From Leclercia sp. LSNIH1 (GTDB lineage Bacteria; Pseudomonadota; Gammaproteobacteria; Enterobacterales; Enterobacteriaceae): a stretch of 64,000 nucleotides of DNA. The notes beneath the pieces were generated by a model. The model searched no databases. It was not told the origin of the DNA and saw nothing but the letters and a program-made list of their open reading frames with translations. A program made the translations under genes and the position numbers. This document shows positions 16,207 to 25,351 of the stretch, in pieces; position 1 is the stretch's first letter; each line of letters begins with the position of its first letter. The stretch spans positions 277,251-341,250 of the forward strand of contig NZ_CP026171.1 in NCBI RefSeq assembly GCF_002902985.1, given 5' to 3'.

Positions 16207-16254
16207 CATAACAGCCCAACGCTAATGTATGTCCATTAGCGTTGGGCTGTTATG
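16207..16254. repeat. 48-nt perfect palindromic hairpin
   Basis: Bases 16207-16227 are the exact reverse complement of 16234-16254: a 21-bp stem with a 6-nt loop (TATGTC). The arms contain CAACGCTAATG. Neither side has a T-run, so it is not a simple terminator. It lies just past the relic at 16073-16192. Confidence 0.85.
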
Positions 16255-16402
16255 ATGGCTGTGCCAGTTTATATTACCGGACTGATCATGATAGGTACTC
16301 TGAGACCATGTAAGAAATGAACAACCCATTACTGCTTAAGGCGAGCAAGTAGATTTTGTTTACGTTTCCATGCCCGCCAGGCCCGTAACTCCCCAGCCCC
16401 CT

Positions 16403-17476
16403 TCAGAGCAATGAGAAATTTGTTGGTCCTTCAGTTGTTGCCACCTTACTGTCTTCGCAGGCCGTCAGGCAGACACTTTTAAGTCGGTGGTTGTAGAGGC
16501 CAATACGGGCGATTTCCTGGAGATAATCCCGTTCCTCCATCGTTAGCGACTGCCCTTCCTGTGATTTTGTGATCATGTCCTGCCAGTTCAGCAATTTCTC
16601 GTAATTCACATGCTCACTGGTGTCGAGACAATGCAGACGGAAGTAACGTATAAACAGCGGAAATTCATCAGTCTGGGCTATATTGGATGCTCTGACGGTG
16701 AGCCGACACAAACAAACGATGGTGTCCTGCTGCATTCTTATCAGCGTATTCATGCTCTGGGGTAAGATGTCCGGCAGCTTCATGTAGCAGTCGGAAAGAC
16801 GCTGGAGAAGTGGTCCTGCTTCCGCAGGCTCACGGCCCTGATAAACCTTCAGGGGTTCAGTCCCCAGTTCCTGCATCATGGGATGATACAACCACTCTCG
16901 TGACTCCGTCTCATCAATGATAATTTTCTCGATACGTTCGCTGTAGGTTCCATCTCGCCTGCCAAGTTGTACCTGACTGATTTCGTATTCTATATCCGGC
17001 AGATCGATACGTAATGCTGCTACCATTTCCGAGGGATGGAGATGGTCGAACGTCAGCTTCCCGGCCACGCTGCGATCGGTATCAAGAAACACGGCGACAC
17101 AGAGGTCGTTAACCTTCACAAACAGATCTGCCGTGGCGCCGAACATGCTTCCGCTGCCGCTTACCTCATCAAGTGGCACCTTCCCGCCTTCATAACCGGC
17201 CAGAAGATGCGGGAAACCGAGAAGATGTCTTTCCCGGACAACTTCAATAATTTTTCCCCGAATCGCCTCCATCAAGCCGTCACAATCACCGAAGAGGTCC
17301 GTGGTGTGGCTATAGTGCCAGAGTTTGACCTCACCCTGCCTGGCGATCAAATCCGTACGACACCCGGGGCAGATACAGTTGCATGCACTCCCTCTGCTTA
17401 CTTCCGTGATGTCCAGATACCGTCCAGTTTCGCGATGGAGTCCGAAAGGAATCCCATAGGTATAGCTCTTTCGCAT
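16403..17476 (-). CDS. CoiA-like nuclease-family protein
   Basis: This ~357-residue protein begins MRKSYTYGIPFGLHRETGR at ATG 17476, right after a GGGGGAAA site. It has an N-terminal zinc-binding segment (NCICPGCRTDLIARQG and KLWHYSH) as in competence CoiA-like proteins. These have a PD-(D/E)XK-type nuclease domain after the finger, and the DLFVKVNDLCVAVFLDTD stretch near residue 120 fits its core. The C-terminal half is helical and unknown. CoiA aids processing of incoming DNA during transformation; on a plasmid its role is unclear. It stands alone. Confidence 0.6.
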   Translation of the reverse strand: MRKSYTYGIPFGLHRETGRYLDITEVSRGSACNCICPGCRTDLIARQGEVKLWHYSHTTDLFGDCDGLMEAIRGKIIEVVRERHLLGFPHLLAGYEGGKVPLDEVSGSGSMFGATADLFVKVNDLCVAVFLDTDRSVAGKLTFDHLHPSEMVAALRIDLPDIEYEISQVQLGRRDGTYSERIEKIIIDETESREWLYHPMMQELGTEPLKVYQGREPAEAGPLLQRLSDCYMKLPDILPQSMNTLIRMQQDTIVCLCRLTVRASNIAQTDEFPLFIRYFRLHCLDTSEHVNYEKLLNWQDMITKSQEGQSLTMEERDYLQEIARIGLYNHRLKSVCLTACEDSKVATTEGPTNFSLL

Positions 17477-17767
17477 GTTATTTCCCCCGCAGCATACAGA
17501 CATTCACTATATCGGACGAAAGCAGTATGACATTTCGATAAGAGGTCTTTTTTCATGAGTTTTTAAGTTGCTTTTATTACTGTGGCAGGGGCAAATGGAT
17601 AAAGCGATGGCAATTCTATGCTGGTAAAAAGCTACTTTTCCGGTTGCCCGTCCCTCCACCAGCAGTGAGACTTATTAATACGGACGGAACCGGAATTAGT
17701 GAGCATTCCAACAGTGGGCTCACTTTCAGGACGAAAGCTGATTTAATATAAATACTGGACCCTACAT

Positions 17768-18409
17768 TCAATGCAGTTTGTGTTGATCAATATAACCCAT
17801 CATAAATTGCATAAGTTCCGGGTCACTCCGGGCAGAAAAAAGTACAGTCACTACGTTTTTCATCGCACTTGTCGCATTGCTGGCGTCAATAGCATTCTTG
17901 TCATTTATAATTGCATTATTCCCAATTTTATTAATCTGATTAATTACTTCATCCTCACTGATGCTTGTACTCCGGATTGAATCAAAAATCGGGTAGGCCT
18001 GCGCCGCATATTCAGTGAAGCGGACAGCATCAAGGCTCGATGCCAACGCCGCCTTTTCCTGTCGGGAATATACCGCCAAAGCGGTCTGACTCAGCAACTC
18101 CGAAGGCGTCTCGCAGGCCGCAGTACTGGTGTTCCCCTGGATCATGCCCATTCTGAAAAAATTCGAGACAACCTTGTTTATTTCATCATTCATTATCTGG
18201 CTGAAACCAACTTTTGGGTCTGAGGTAGTGAAATTTGCCCTGTAGTTCTCAAGCGCCAGAGAGGCAACCTCTGCGTTGCCCGTCTGAGTTGCGTTACAGG
18301 CGTAACGGTAACCTTCATCCAGTTTTTGACTGAACTCGTTTAGGCTCGCCGCGTTTAAATAAAAGGAGATGAATGGAAGAGTTAAAATTAATAAAGGTTT
18401 AATTCCCAT
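17768..18409 (-). CDS. Secreted hypothetical protein
   Basis: A 213-residue protein with a clear signal peptide (MGIKPLLILTLPFISFYLNA) and a helical mature part with two cysteines (YACNAT and TAACET). It is probably periplasmic. ATG 18409 was chosen; the longer frame begins with GTG. No family recognised. The gene stands alone between the CoiA-like gene and hha. Confidence 0.6.
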   Translation of the reverse strand: MGIKPLLILTLPFISFYLNAASLNEFSQKLDEGYRYACNATQTGNAEVASLALENYRANFTTSDPKVGFSQIMNDEINKVVSNFFRMGMIQGNTSTAACETPSELLSQTALAVYSRQEKAALASSLDAVRFTEYAAQAYPIFDSIRSTSISEDEVINQINKIGNNAIINDKNAIDASNATSAMKNVVTVLFSARSDPELMQFMMGYIDQHKLH

Positions 18410-18585
18410 GCGTTTTACCACAACAGAGCAAGTAAAGCATTTTAAGTGAAGTTATTACTTTTCTGATTAAACTAATTCCCAGAGGTGGTAATAAATAATT
18501 TAATAAATTTATATGTTCAACAGACGATTTCATAAACCTCTTTTTGTTAAACGTCGGCTGTATAATGGTTCCCGGGATTTTCATT

Positions 18586-18798
18586 TTACTGACGAACCAG
18601 GGTCCATACACTGGCGGGGACTTTATCGTAGAGTTTTTTCATTGTCAGTTCAGCTTTTCGATGGTCATATGCCCCGGAAATTTCTAGTGAAACTATACCA
18701 ACATTCTTTTCACAGAGTCGTTCAAATACTTTTTCCAGTGTGTCAAATGAAGAGCACTTACGAAATTTCATCAAATACGCCTGTTTAGTTTCGGACAT
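18586..18798 (-). CDS. hha: Hha-family modulator
   Basis: This 70-residue protein matches Hha/YmoA: YLMKFRKCSSFDTLEKV, then DHRKAELTMKKLYDKVP and SVWTLVR at the end. Hha proteins bind H-NS and help silence horizontally acquired DNA; plasmid-encoded Hha is known on IncHI plasmids, where it affects conjugation with temperature. The ATG at 18798 gives the usual length; the longer frame upstream is spurious. It is divergent from the tyrosine recombinase gene. Confidence 0.88.
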   Translation of the reverse strand: MSETKQAYLMKFRKCSSFDTLEKVFERLCEKNVGIVSLEISGAYDHRKAELTMKKLYDKVPASVWTLVRQ

Positions 18799-19014
18799 GG
18801 TCAACCTTAAGTTATTTTCAGCAAAAGTACAGTATCCCAATCTTATGTGGATTTGTTCCGGGAATCTAATTTTTTTTGCAACTATTTGACGTATAACTCC
18901 GGCTCGTTGCTGAACTGGCGGGCCCCCTTTTTTTGTTGCCCGGAACCTGTTCATAAGCAGGTACCGCAATGCTAAAATGGCTGTAAATAAAAACAGTGTA
19001 TTCAGGTGGACACA

Positions 19015-20196
19015 ATGAATAGCCAGCCAGTAACCAGACGGTTTGCAGACAACGATCTCCATCAACAATTGTCTACGGTTAAAGTTAATGACAAGCAACT
19101 GATGCGCCTCATCCGCTATTTTTCTCACCTGAAATACCATACGGCTAAGACGTATCTCCATTGGCTGCGTTCCTGGAATGAGTGGTATCAGGCAAATGCA
19201 GGAAAGGAGGTGAACGAAGATTGGCCCGCCAGCTCTCTCCCGGTGACTGAAACTCCACTGCTGGCCTATTTAGACCATCTTCAGAAGTCACTGTCACGAA
19301 GCAGTATTAAAGGGTGCCTGCATGCCCTGAACAGTATCCAAAGGAAAGCACTCGATCAGCCTGGGATCATCACATCTGAAGTGGGTTATATTCTTGCGGC
19401 CCTCGAACAGGCTGAAGCCCGAAAGCAGAAAGTTACCCGCCAGGCTACGCCATTCATGGTGACGGATCTAAAGGCATTGATTAAAGCACACAGTACGACG
19501 CAGTCGGTGCGCAAACTCCGCGACCTTTGCCTAATTTGGACAGGGTTTGAAACACTGCTTCGCTCAGCGGAGATCAGGCGAATTCGGATGGAAGACCTTG
19601 TGCTGGATGAAAAGACCGGCAGCTTTACCTTGACGGTATACCGGACAAAATCCACTGTCAGTACCCTGCTCACCTATCATCTGACCCCTAACCTCACAGC
19701 CACACTGAGAAGGCTGATGGGTATGGTCGGAAGGGATCAATACAGCCATCCGAAGGACTATCTCTTTCAGGCCGTTAACTTTCAGGATAACGGATATATG
19801 CCACCTGAATGGGGTTTACGAAGCCAGGGTAACGAAATCAATGCGCTGCTGAGAAACCATAACATGCCCTATCTGCCTACCCGAACCCCGCTCGGGGGAA
19901 ATGGCGAACCCATTCCCGTCGAGGATGAGGGTATGCTTAGTAAGAACACGCTACTCCGGGCCTTTGAAGCGCTTTGGGAAGAGCTTCATCCGCAGGAAAC
20001 GGGCACCCGATGCTGGACCGGTCACAGCGTCCGCGTAGGCGGTGCCATCGAACTTGCTCATGCCGGGTATACGCTCTTGCAGATCATGGAGATGGGTAAC
20101 TGGAGCAACGCGGAGATGGTTTCACGCTATATCCGTAACATTGAAGCTGGTAAAAAAGCGATGACGCAATTCATGCGCGGAGCGCTGGATGAGTAG
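19015..20196 (+). CDS. Tyrosine recombinase (phage-integrase family)
   Basis: This 393-residue protein has a core-binding N-terminal domain and a catalytic domain with R183 (TLLRSAEIRR), H347 and R350 (GHSVRVGG), W373 (GNWSN) and nucleophile Y382 (SRYIRN). It resembles Cre-like plasmid recombinases. The ATG at 19015 follows AGGTGGA; a GTG three codons earlier overlaps that site. It may resolve plasmid multimers, but no recombination site was identified. It is divergent from hha. Confidence 0.88.
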   Translation: MNSQPVTRRFADNDLHQQLSTVKVNDKQLMRLIRYFSHLKYHTAKTYLHWLRSWNEWYQANAGKEVNEDWPASSLPVTETPLLAYLDHLQKSLSRSSIKGCLHALNSIQRKALDQPGIITSEVGYILAALEQAEARKQKVTRQATPFMVTDLKALIKAHSTTQSVRKLRDLCLIWTGFETLLRSAEIRRIRMEDLVLDEKTGSFTLTVYRTKSTVSTLLTYHLTPNLTATLRRLMGMVGRDQYSHPKDYLFQAVNFQDNGYMPPEWGLRSQGNEINALLRNHNMPYLPTRTPLGGNGEPIPVEDEGMLSKNTLLRAFEALWEELHPQETGTRCWTGHSVRVGGAIELAHAGYTLLQIMEMGNWSNAEMVSRYIRNIEAGKKAMTQFMRGALDE

Positions 20197-20220
20197 CGCC
20201 CATGCGGGCGCTGCTGAGGG

Positions 20221-20565
20221 TTATTTCTTACGGAAAGGATTAAACCGGTTCAGATCCTGAAGGGCGTCTTTCGGCGGCAGCATACCTGTGCGTTTCATTT
20301 TATAAACGCCGTTAAGCTTCATAGTTTGCACACCCAAGTTTAACAGTGCCACCAGCTTAAGCGTATACAGAAACGTGAATGCCGGGGCCATCTGGATAAA
20401 AATAAACAACAAACCGGCACACATCACCCTCAGCCACGCCGCATATTCCATGCTCAGCGGTCGCTTAAAATAATGGATTTCCAGTAATCCCACCGCCTTG
20501 TTACTGATCCACACCGCTGCCAGTGAGAGTAACAACACGATGCACACCATAATGCCCAGTTCCAT
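20221..20565 (-). CDS. Small membrane protein
   Basis: A 114-residue protein with two to three membrane helices (about residues 3-25, 45-62 and 65-80) and a basic C-terminal tail. ATG 20565 follows GAGGATC and overlaps the end of the upstream gene by 65 bp, indicating translational coupling. It ends the leftward operon that begins near 25.2 kb. Unknown function. Confidence 0.6.
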   Translation of the reverse strand: MELGIMVCIVLLLSLAAVWISNKAVGLLEIHYFKRPLSMEYAAWLRVMCAGLLFIFIQMAPAFTFLYTLKLVALLNLGVQTMKLNGVYKMKRTGMLPPKDALQDLNRFNPFRKK

Positions 20566-21409
20566 GATCCTCACTCCCCGTCGTTTTTATATTTTGTGTT
20601 TCTGATTTGCCTGCTTTGGTTTTGTTTTTCGCCTTCTTTTTGGGTTTGATATGGTGGAACAGGAAACAATCCACCAGCACCCAGCCATTGGCATACCGGG
20701 CCAACAGCAATTTCTGCCCCGGATAATGAGCATGAAAAAGCATTTTCACATCGGCGGTATTCATGATCTGTTGCTTACGCTTCAGCTCCTCCTCAGGCAT
20801 CTCATATTCCTGAATAAATGGTGATGACAACCGCTGGCGAAGCATACGAATAGCGCTGGCATTTTCATCGTGTTTAGCCAGACGGCCAAAACGCACAAGC
20901 GCCTTATGAGACACCTGGACAGGTCCCAGATGGGAATCAACCAGTTCATACTGCCAGAAATATCGCAGATCCACTTTCACCCAGCTGATACTGTCTTCCT
21001 GTGCAGCTTTCATTATGGTTCCCGACATCGGGACCATTGTCAGTTTGGTCAGACGTATGTGAATATAATCAGCCAGGGTCCTGAGGGACTCCGGTACATT
21101 ATTGTTCAGCAGAAGCTGCTGAAGCCCCGGGGTCGACGTCTGCCAGCTCAGGTTGCGGCCGTCAGGTAAAAATTCAAAGTTTTGATCCGCTGGCGCCGAT
21201 TTCGCATTGTTTTCCTTCCTCATGAGAAAGTAATGGCCACACAGTAACTCGGACCGTACCTTATCCTCTCCCGGGTCATGTCGGGCTTTACTGAGATCCA
21301 CCGTCAATACAACACGGTTAATAGCGTCCTCGTGGTATTTTTTCACCCAGACACAGACACGATAAAGTCTCTCATCGAGCTTCTGGCTGGTAGTGGAGAT
21401 CCATTGCAT
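20501..21409 (-). CDS. Hypothetical protein (302 aa)
   Basis: A soluble 302-residue protein behind GAGGAG, ending in a lysine-rich segment (HHIKPKKKAKNKTKAGK) and a tail that overlaps the next gene. No domain recognised. It lies 10 bp after the Tus-like gene in one operon, so a DNA-related role is possible but unproven. Confidence 0.55.
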   Translation of the reverse strand: MQWISTTSQKLDERLYRVCVWVKKYHEDAINRVVLTVDLSKARHDPGEDKVRSELLCGHYFLMRKENNAKSAPADQNFEFLPDGRNLSWQTSTPGLQQLLLNNNVPESLRTLADYIHIRLTKLTMVPMSGTIMKAAQEDSISWVKVDLRYFWQYELVDSHLGPVQVSHKALVRFGRLAKHDENASAIRMLRQRLSSPFIQEYEMPEEELKRKQQIMNTADVKMLFHAHYPGQKLLLARYANGWVLVDCFLFHHIKPKKKAKNKTKAGKSETQNIKTTGSEDHGTGHYGVHRVVTLTGSGVDQ

Positions 21410-21419
21410 GCTTTTCTCC

Positions 21420-22379
21420 TCAGACCTTACTCATAATGAAAATGCCAAGATCCGCACCGGGTACAAGCTCCGTGTAGCTATGGTTGATCCTTCGTGCATT
21501 TGACGGTGCGTCATCCGACGCAGGCACCCAGTTCTGAAGACCTTTAAATGCTGGCTTTTGTCCAACAGCGAAAATGGGCAGTGAGGCTTTCACCACCTTG
21601 TAATCCGTCTCGGCGTATTTGCTACTTCCACGCTCCGTGCCTTCAGGACGGTATGAGAACAGATGCGCGATCGGAACCGGGAAGGTATTGGTCCGACAAA
21701 GACGTAACGCATCCCCGTCTTGTAGGACCTTTCTTTCAAGTAATGCCTTCGCCCTATCGATGTTCGCAACCACTGTCAGGTCAGTGGTCGCTGGCGATTT
21801 GACCGCTGCCGTACGACGCTTATCCAGCATCGCGATGAGCTCACTGGCGTTGGTTTTTACCTGGTTCCGGTTTAGTCGCCAGCAAAAAGTAACTTTTTTA
21901 AGCCGTGCCTCCACAAACATAATTTTGCGAGTAGACGCCACTGTCACAAGGCCGGGAAGTTTACGGTGAACTTCCTCAAAGCGGATGTGTTTCTGATCAT
22001 TTACCCTTTTCATAGCTGAGGCAAAGTCAGTTTTGGCGTCGTTGATATCGCGAATAATTCTGCTCAGCAGTTCGGCACCCTCAGGAACAATAATCAGCCC
22101 CGGATATTTGGTCGTTACTTTCGTTGAATTCCTGCTGAGTACATCGATGTCATCGATACAAAAATCCTGAAATACACGGATAATGTCATCTACAGAGGCA
22201 TCAGAAATAGTACTCACCTCAATTGGGGTAACCTCTTTCAGCCGCTCTTCGTGGCGCGTGACGGCCCCCACAGTCATCAGTTCCGCCATCACCGGCTGAT
22301 GGTTATTCAGAAAGGCTCTGAGCTGTTCAATTCGCTCCAGAATCCGATCACGGTAGAAAGGTAAATTTTCACTGGACAT
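21420..22379 (-). CDS. Tus-like replication terminus-binding protein
   Basis: This 319-residue protein is homologous to E. coli Tus (309 aa). The most telling stretch is RFEEVHRKLPGLVTVASTRK near residue 150, against RFEWVHRHLPGLIT in Tus. Further matches are KYPGLIIVPEGAELLSRII upstream, FPVPIAHLFSY in the C-terminal part, and a final LGIFIMSKV. Tus binds Ter sites and blocks DnaB in one direction. No full Ter site was found in this window. A dispersed AAAGTAACTTT palindrome lies inside the gene (21886-21896). Confidence 0.75.
   Translation of the reverse strand: MSSENLPFYRDRILERIEQLRAFLNNHQPVMAELMTVGAVTRHEERLKEVTPIEVSTISDASVDDIIRVFQDFCIDDIDVLSRNSTKVTTKYPGLIIVPEGAELLSRIIRDINDAKTDFASAMKRVNDQKHIRFEEVHRKLPGLVTVASTRKIMFVEARLKKVTFCWRLNRNQVKTNASELIAMLDKRRTAAVKSPATTDLTVVANIDRAKALLERKVLQDGDALRLCRTNTFPVPIAHLFSYRPEGTERGSSKYAETDYKVVKASLPIFAVGQKPAFKGLQNWVPASDDAPSNARRINHSYTELVPGADLGIFIMSKV
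21886..21896. repeat. Dispersed palindrome site 2 (AAAGTAACTTT)
   Basis: Exact copy of the 11-bp core with five A and six T flanks. Lies inside the Tus-like gene. Confidence 0.8.
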
Positions 22380-22977
22380 TCATCACTCCGGTTTCAATAA
22401 AACAGCGCAACACCGTTACATCCTCAACCACTTCTGAAGATGCGATACGCAGCCGGTAGCTGTACTTTTCCAACACCTTCCGCAGTTCATCGGAATTGCC
22501 TGTTGTATAAAGGGGCAGAGGTTCAGCCTGCTGGCCGTCATGCCTGAAACAACGATTAAGGTCGGACAAAAGGCCAAAACTGACAGGCCTGTGTTGCAGA
22601 TTGATACGCTGCCAGTCCAGCGGTACACCGAACTTCACCCACCAGCCCAGTCCAATAAGTTCATTTCGTATACTCTGCACATTACCCAAATCCGATACTG
22701 TAACATCCGGGATAACGCCATTACCTTCCACCAGCAAATGCATCACGCTCTTAAAATCAGGCTGACGACACTTTCTGGCTTGCTTCAGAATGGTTCGGAT
22801 CGAACGCAAACACTGACGAGAATGCAAATTACGACGTTCAGCCGAACTAAGCCATCTGTTGATGAGTTCATTCGAATACGCCACCGGGCATTCCCCGAGG
22901 CCTGACCTTCCGTTTTCACGGACATACAACAGACAGGAGGTAGCTGCACTCACTACAGCGTCATATTTTTCATTCAT
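22369..22977 (-). CDS. Hypothetical protein (202 aa)
   Basis: A 202-residue soluble protein; its stop overlaps the start of the Tus-like gene by 11 bp and its start overlaps the upstream membrane-protein gene by 8 bp, so it is tightly coupled in the operon. The N-terminus (DAVVSAATSCLLYVRENGR) is helical. No family recognised. Confidence 0.55.
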   Translation of the reverse strand: MNEKYDAVVSAATSCLLYVRENGRSGLGECPVAYSNELINRWLSSAERRNLHSRQCLRSIRTILKQARKCRQPDFKSVMHLLVEGNGVIPDVTVSDLGNVQSIRNELIGLGWWVKFGVPLDWQRINLQHRPVSFGLLSDLNRCFRHDGQQAEPLPLYTTGNSDELRKVLEKYSYRLRIASSEVVEDVTVLRCFIETGVMNVQ

Positions 22978-23416
22978 GTTTACCCCCGTTAATATCAGAA
23001 ATCTGGTTATCCGGAGTCAGGAACAAAGGCTGATAATGCAAGCGCCACGGATAATGTACCGTTAGGCCATCCGTGCCAATACGGTTCAGCCTGTAGCGGC
23101 CGTTCATTCGATCAACAGACCAAATGCCGGGAACTACAGGACGGCTCCACCGACAAACCGGTAAACCTCCGAGCTGAAGGGTATTCACCAGCCCTTTATC
23201 AATCTCGGTCACGCGTACCTTCAACAAGAAGCATAACCAGGGAGAGCACCAGATAAACAGCCAGACGGGCGCTAGGACAAACTTGTTTAGCAAATGCCCT
23301 GTCATCAACATCGCAGATAACAGCATAAAACTGATGATCAACCAAAAAACCATCCATCCTAACCAGGCTCGTGTCTCACAAAGTTTCCATTCCAACAGGT
23401 AAAGTCGCTTTTTCAT
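22970..23416 (-). CDS. Membrane protein (148 aa)
   Basis: Two membrane helices (about residues 19-40 and 46-66) are followed by a soluble domain with strands (LGGLPVCRWSRP, GRYRLNRIGTDGLTVHYPW). No family recognised. It overlaps the downstream gene by 8 bp. Confidence 0.55.
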   Translation of the reverse strand: MKKRLYLLEWKLCETRAWLGWMVFWLIISFMLLSAMLMTGHLLNKFVLAPVWLFIWCSPWLCFLLKVRVTEIDKGLVNTLQLGGLPVCRWSRPVVPGIWSVDRMNGRYRLNRIGTDGLTVHYPWRLHYQPLFLTPDNQISDINGGKHE

Positions 23417-23432
23417 CCAGAGCCCCCGGAAC

Positions 23433-23969
23433 TCAGTGAATGACTGAGGTGTGCTGCATCAAAATAGGTGTGCGTGGCAAGATCTCGTTTCGCCACAGCT
23501 CTTGCGCTGACGTCCATCCATGGAGAATTCCGTTGCCACAGTGTGAATTGAACGCCATTACCTCATCATTTAGCTGATAGACAAGCCTGTCTGGCATCTC
23601 AAGGTACTCAGGCAGAGAAAGCAGTACGCCGTGGATCATTTCGCCAGTCAGCCTGGATAACGTCTCTTCTTCGTCGAGATTTACTGTTGGCATTGCAGAT
23701 AGTGGGATAGAGAAACAGCAGAGATCCATACCCACAGCGTCATAACCAACATCAAAACCATCATCATTAAGCACAAATCGAAAGATAGCCTCAGGTGCCT
23801 GACCCAACTCGGGCATCGGTGCTTCAGGCACCTCTGTGCCGGTAAAATATTTTTCGGTCCAGTTGCTAAAGGGACTGGTAAACATCCAACAGAGCAGCGA
23901 CAACGCAATGTCCGTTTTGAGTACTCGTTTCGTGCCAGACGCTCCAAAAGGATGAAGATTGCTTTTCAT
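23433..23969 (-). CDS. Hypothetical protein (178 aa)
   Basis: A 178-residue protein with one weak hydrophobic segment (LSLLCWMFTSP) near residue 30 and an acidic remainder. No signal peptide is clear. No family recognised. It sits 16 bp before the membrane protein gene, in the same leftward operon. Confidence 0.5.
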   Translation of the reverse strand: MKSNLHPFGASGTKRVLKTDIALSLLCWMFTSPFSNWTEKYFTGTEVPEAPMPELGQAPEAIFRFVLNDDGFDVGYDAVGMDLCCFSIPLSAMPTVNLDEEETLSRLTGEMIHGVLLSLPEYLEMPDRLVYQLNDEVMAFNSHCGNGILHGWTSAQELWRNEILPRTPILMQHTSVIH

Positions 23970-24042
23970 GATTTACCTGTAGATTGCTTTATTTACAGCT
24001 ATTTAAACACATTCCGGATTTTCCCCAATAGGTTGCAAAACG

Positions 24043-24300
24043 CTAAAATTCGCAGATGCTGGTCCCCTTCTGTTTTAGTCGATGCTCAAGATAGATGCTG
24101 GCCAGATCGAGAGGATGATTTTCTTCGAGGCATGCCCGAACGAGATCTTCAGTTGATACAGATTCCAGTCCCCGGGTTTCAAGAATTTCTTTCGCCGTCG
24201 TCAGCGCCCGGGAGGCACTTCGACTTAACTGAATTTTCACCTGAGAACTGCTTTCACACAGGGTGTCAGCTGGTACGGTCTGTGAATCGGTATTGTACAT
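24043..24300 (-). CDS. Small hypothetical protein (85 aa)
   Basis: The ATG at 24300 gives an 85-residue, largely helical protein (ALTTAKEILETRGLESV, then DLVRACLEENHPLDLA). The longer frame to 24363 reads through the end of the upstream gene and is unlikely. The region around SVSTEDLVRACLEENHPLD resembles Clp N-terminal-type helices, but the match is weak. Function unknown. Confidence 0.5.
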   Translation of the reverse strand: MYNTDSQTVPADTLCESSSQVKIQLSRSASRALTTAKEILETRGLESVSTEDLVRACLEENHPLDLASIYLEHRLKQKGTSICEF

Positions 24301-24307
24301 AGGGGTA

Positions 24308-24979
24308 TCACTCCATATCAGGGATCGAATGAAAATTGACTGCAAGAGACGTCTCTGGTTCACCGTTTTCCACAGTGCTTAGCCAGGTTCGGGCAGGAAG
24401 TTGTTGCTCACAGAGAAGCAGGTAACCTTCGCCCATAAGATGCTTTTGTCCCAATGCATGCAGTAGATCCCCTGAATATGGACCCAGAGCAGTTTGGGTA
24501 TAAAACAACGCGCCTGCGGGTATTTTTTTAGACAACATGCTCATTAATACGATCTTCTCGTCCTCATTTTCGGGTAAAACGAGGATTATCCTGAACCCCT
24601 TGTTAACGTGTGATTGCAGACCTGCAACCAGCGACCGAAACCTGAGCGCATAAATGACCATCCTGAATCGGGTCATTAACAGTGTTGTAGCAGCAAAAAT
24701 AACGACGACTGAGCCGAATTTTGACCGGTAAAACCACCAGTTCAGGCCACCGGCCACAATCAAAACAACCAGAAGCACAATGCTTCCGTAAAAAAATGCA
24801 GCCGGGAAACGGGTTCTTTTTCCTTCGAGGAGCGCCGACGCCATTATTACGCCCGTGATGCAGTACACAACCCAGTCATAGAACGATTCAGTCATCATTA
24901 GGTGCTTGTGTCTCGTATTGTTATAAAATCGGACGCCTGCCTTTATAAAGCCCTCAGCAATCGTGTCCCATACAGCCAT
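24308..24979 (-). CDS. Membrane protein (223 aa)
   Basis: A 223-residue protein with three membrane helices (around residues 35-50, 62-80 and 88-105) followed by a cytoplasmic domain (GFRIILVLPENEDEKIVL). It overlaps the upstream gene by 26 bp and is 7 bp from the downstream gene. No family recognised. Confidence 0.55.
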   Translation of the reverse strand: MAVWDTIAEGFIKAGVRFYNNTRHKHLMMTESFYDWVVYCITGVIMASALLEGKRTRFPAAFFYGSIVLLVVLIVAGGLNWWFYRSKFGSVVVIFAATTLLMTRFRMVIYALRFRSLVAGLQSHVNKGFRIILVLPENEDEKIVLMSMLSKKIPAGALFYTQTALGPYSGDLLHALGQKHLMGEGYLLLCEQQLPARTWLSTVENGEPETSLAVNFHSIPDME

Positions 24980-25223
24980 AGACTTCGCTAAAATTGTCGC
25001 AACTGTCTGTTGTCACAAAGAGTTCCCCACGGCCTAAACGACGCTGTAGATCGGCCTTTACTTCAGCTGCCGGTTTGAGAAAAAGATACTCCAGCTGTGA
25101 GTCACTTCCCGAAGAAAGCAGCAACTCAATACTGAAATCAACATGCCGATAAGAGAACTGGCTTTGGTCGTGGGAAAAGACCGAGTTCACAGGGATATTG
25201 CTCAGACTTATGGTGGCAGGCAT
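24954..25223 (-). CDS. Small hypothetical protein (89 aa)
   Basis: An 89-residue protein with ATG 25223 behind AAGGAG; the GTG at 25229 lies inside that site. It begins MPATISLSNIPVNSVFSHD and ends in a cysteine-containing tail overlapping the next gene. It is the first gene of the leftward 25.2-20.2 kb operon. No family recognised. Confidence 0.5.
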   Translation of the reverse strand: MPATISLSNIPVNSVFSHDQSQFSYRHVDFSIELLLSSGSDSQLEYLFLKPAAEVKADLQRRLGRGELFVTTDSCDNFSEVYGCMGHDC

Positions 25224-25351
25224 AGTCACTCCTTTGTTTTAAACAGTATACAAATCTCTATCGTTCCATTTTTCGGATAAGAGACCTATTTTCGCGAAAC
25301 TAAAACAAAGTAAGTAAATTTTATTTATGCAGTCTCCAGCATGTAGACTGA

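Noticed and set aside
18799..19161. N-terminal extension of the Hha ORF up to 19161
   Set aside because: The extension overlaps the recombinase gene and Hha starts at MSETKQAYL with the usual length.
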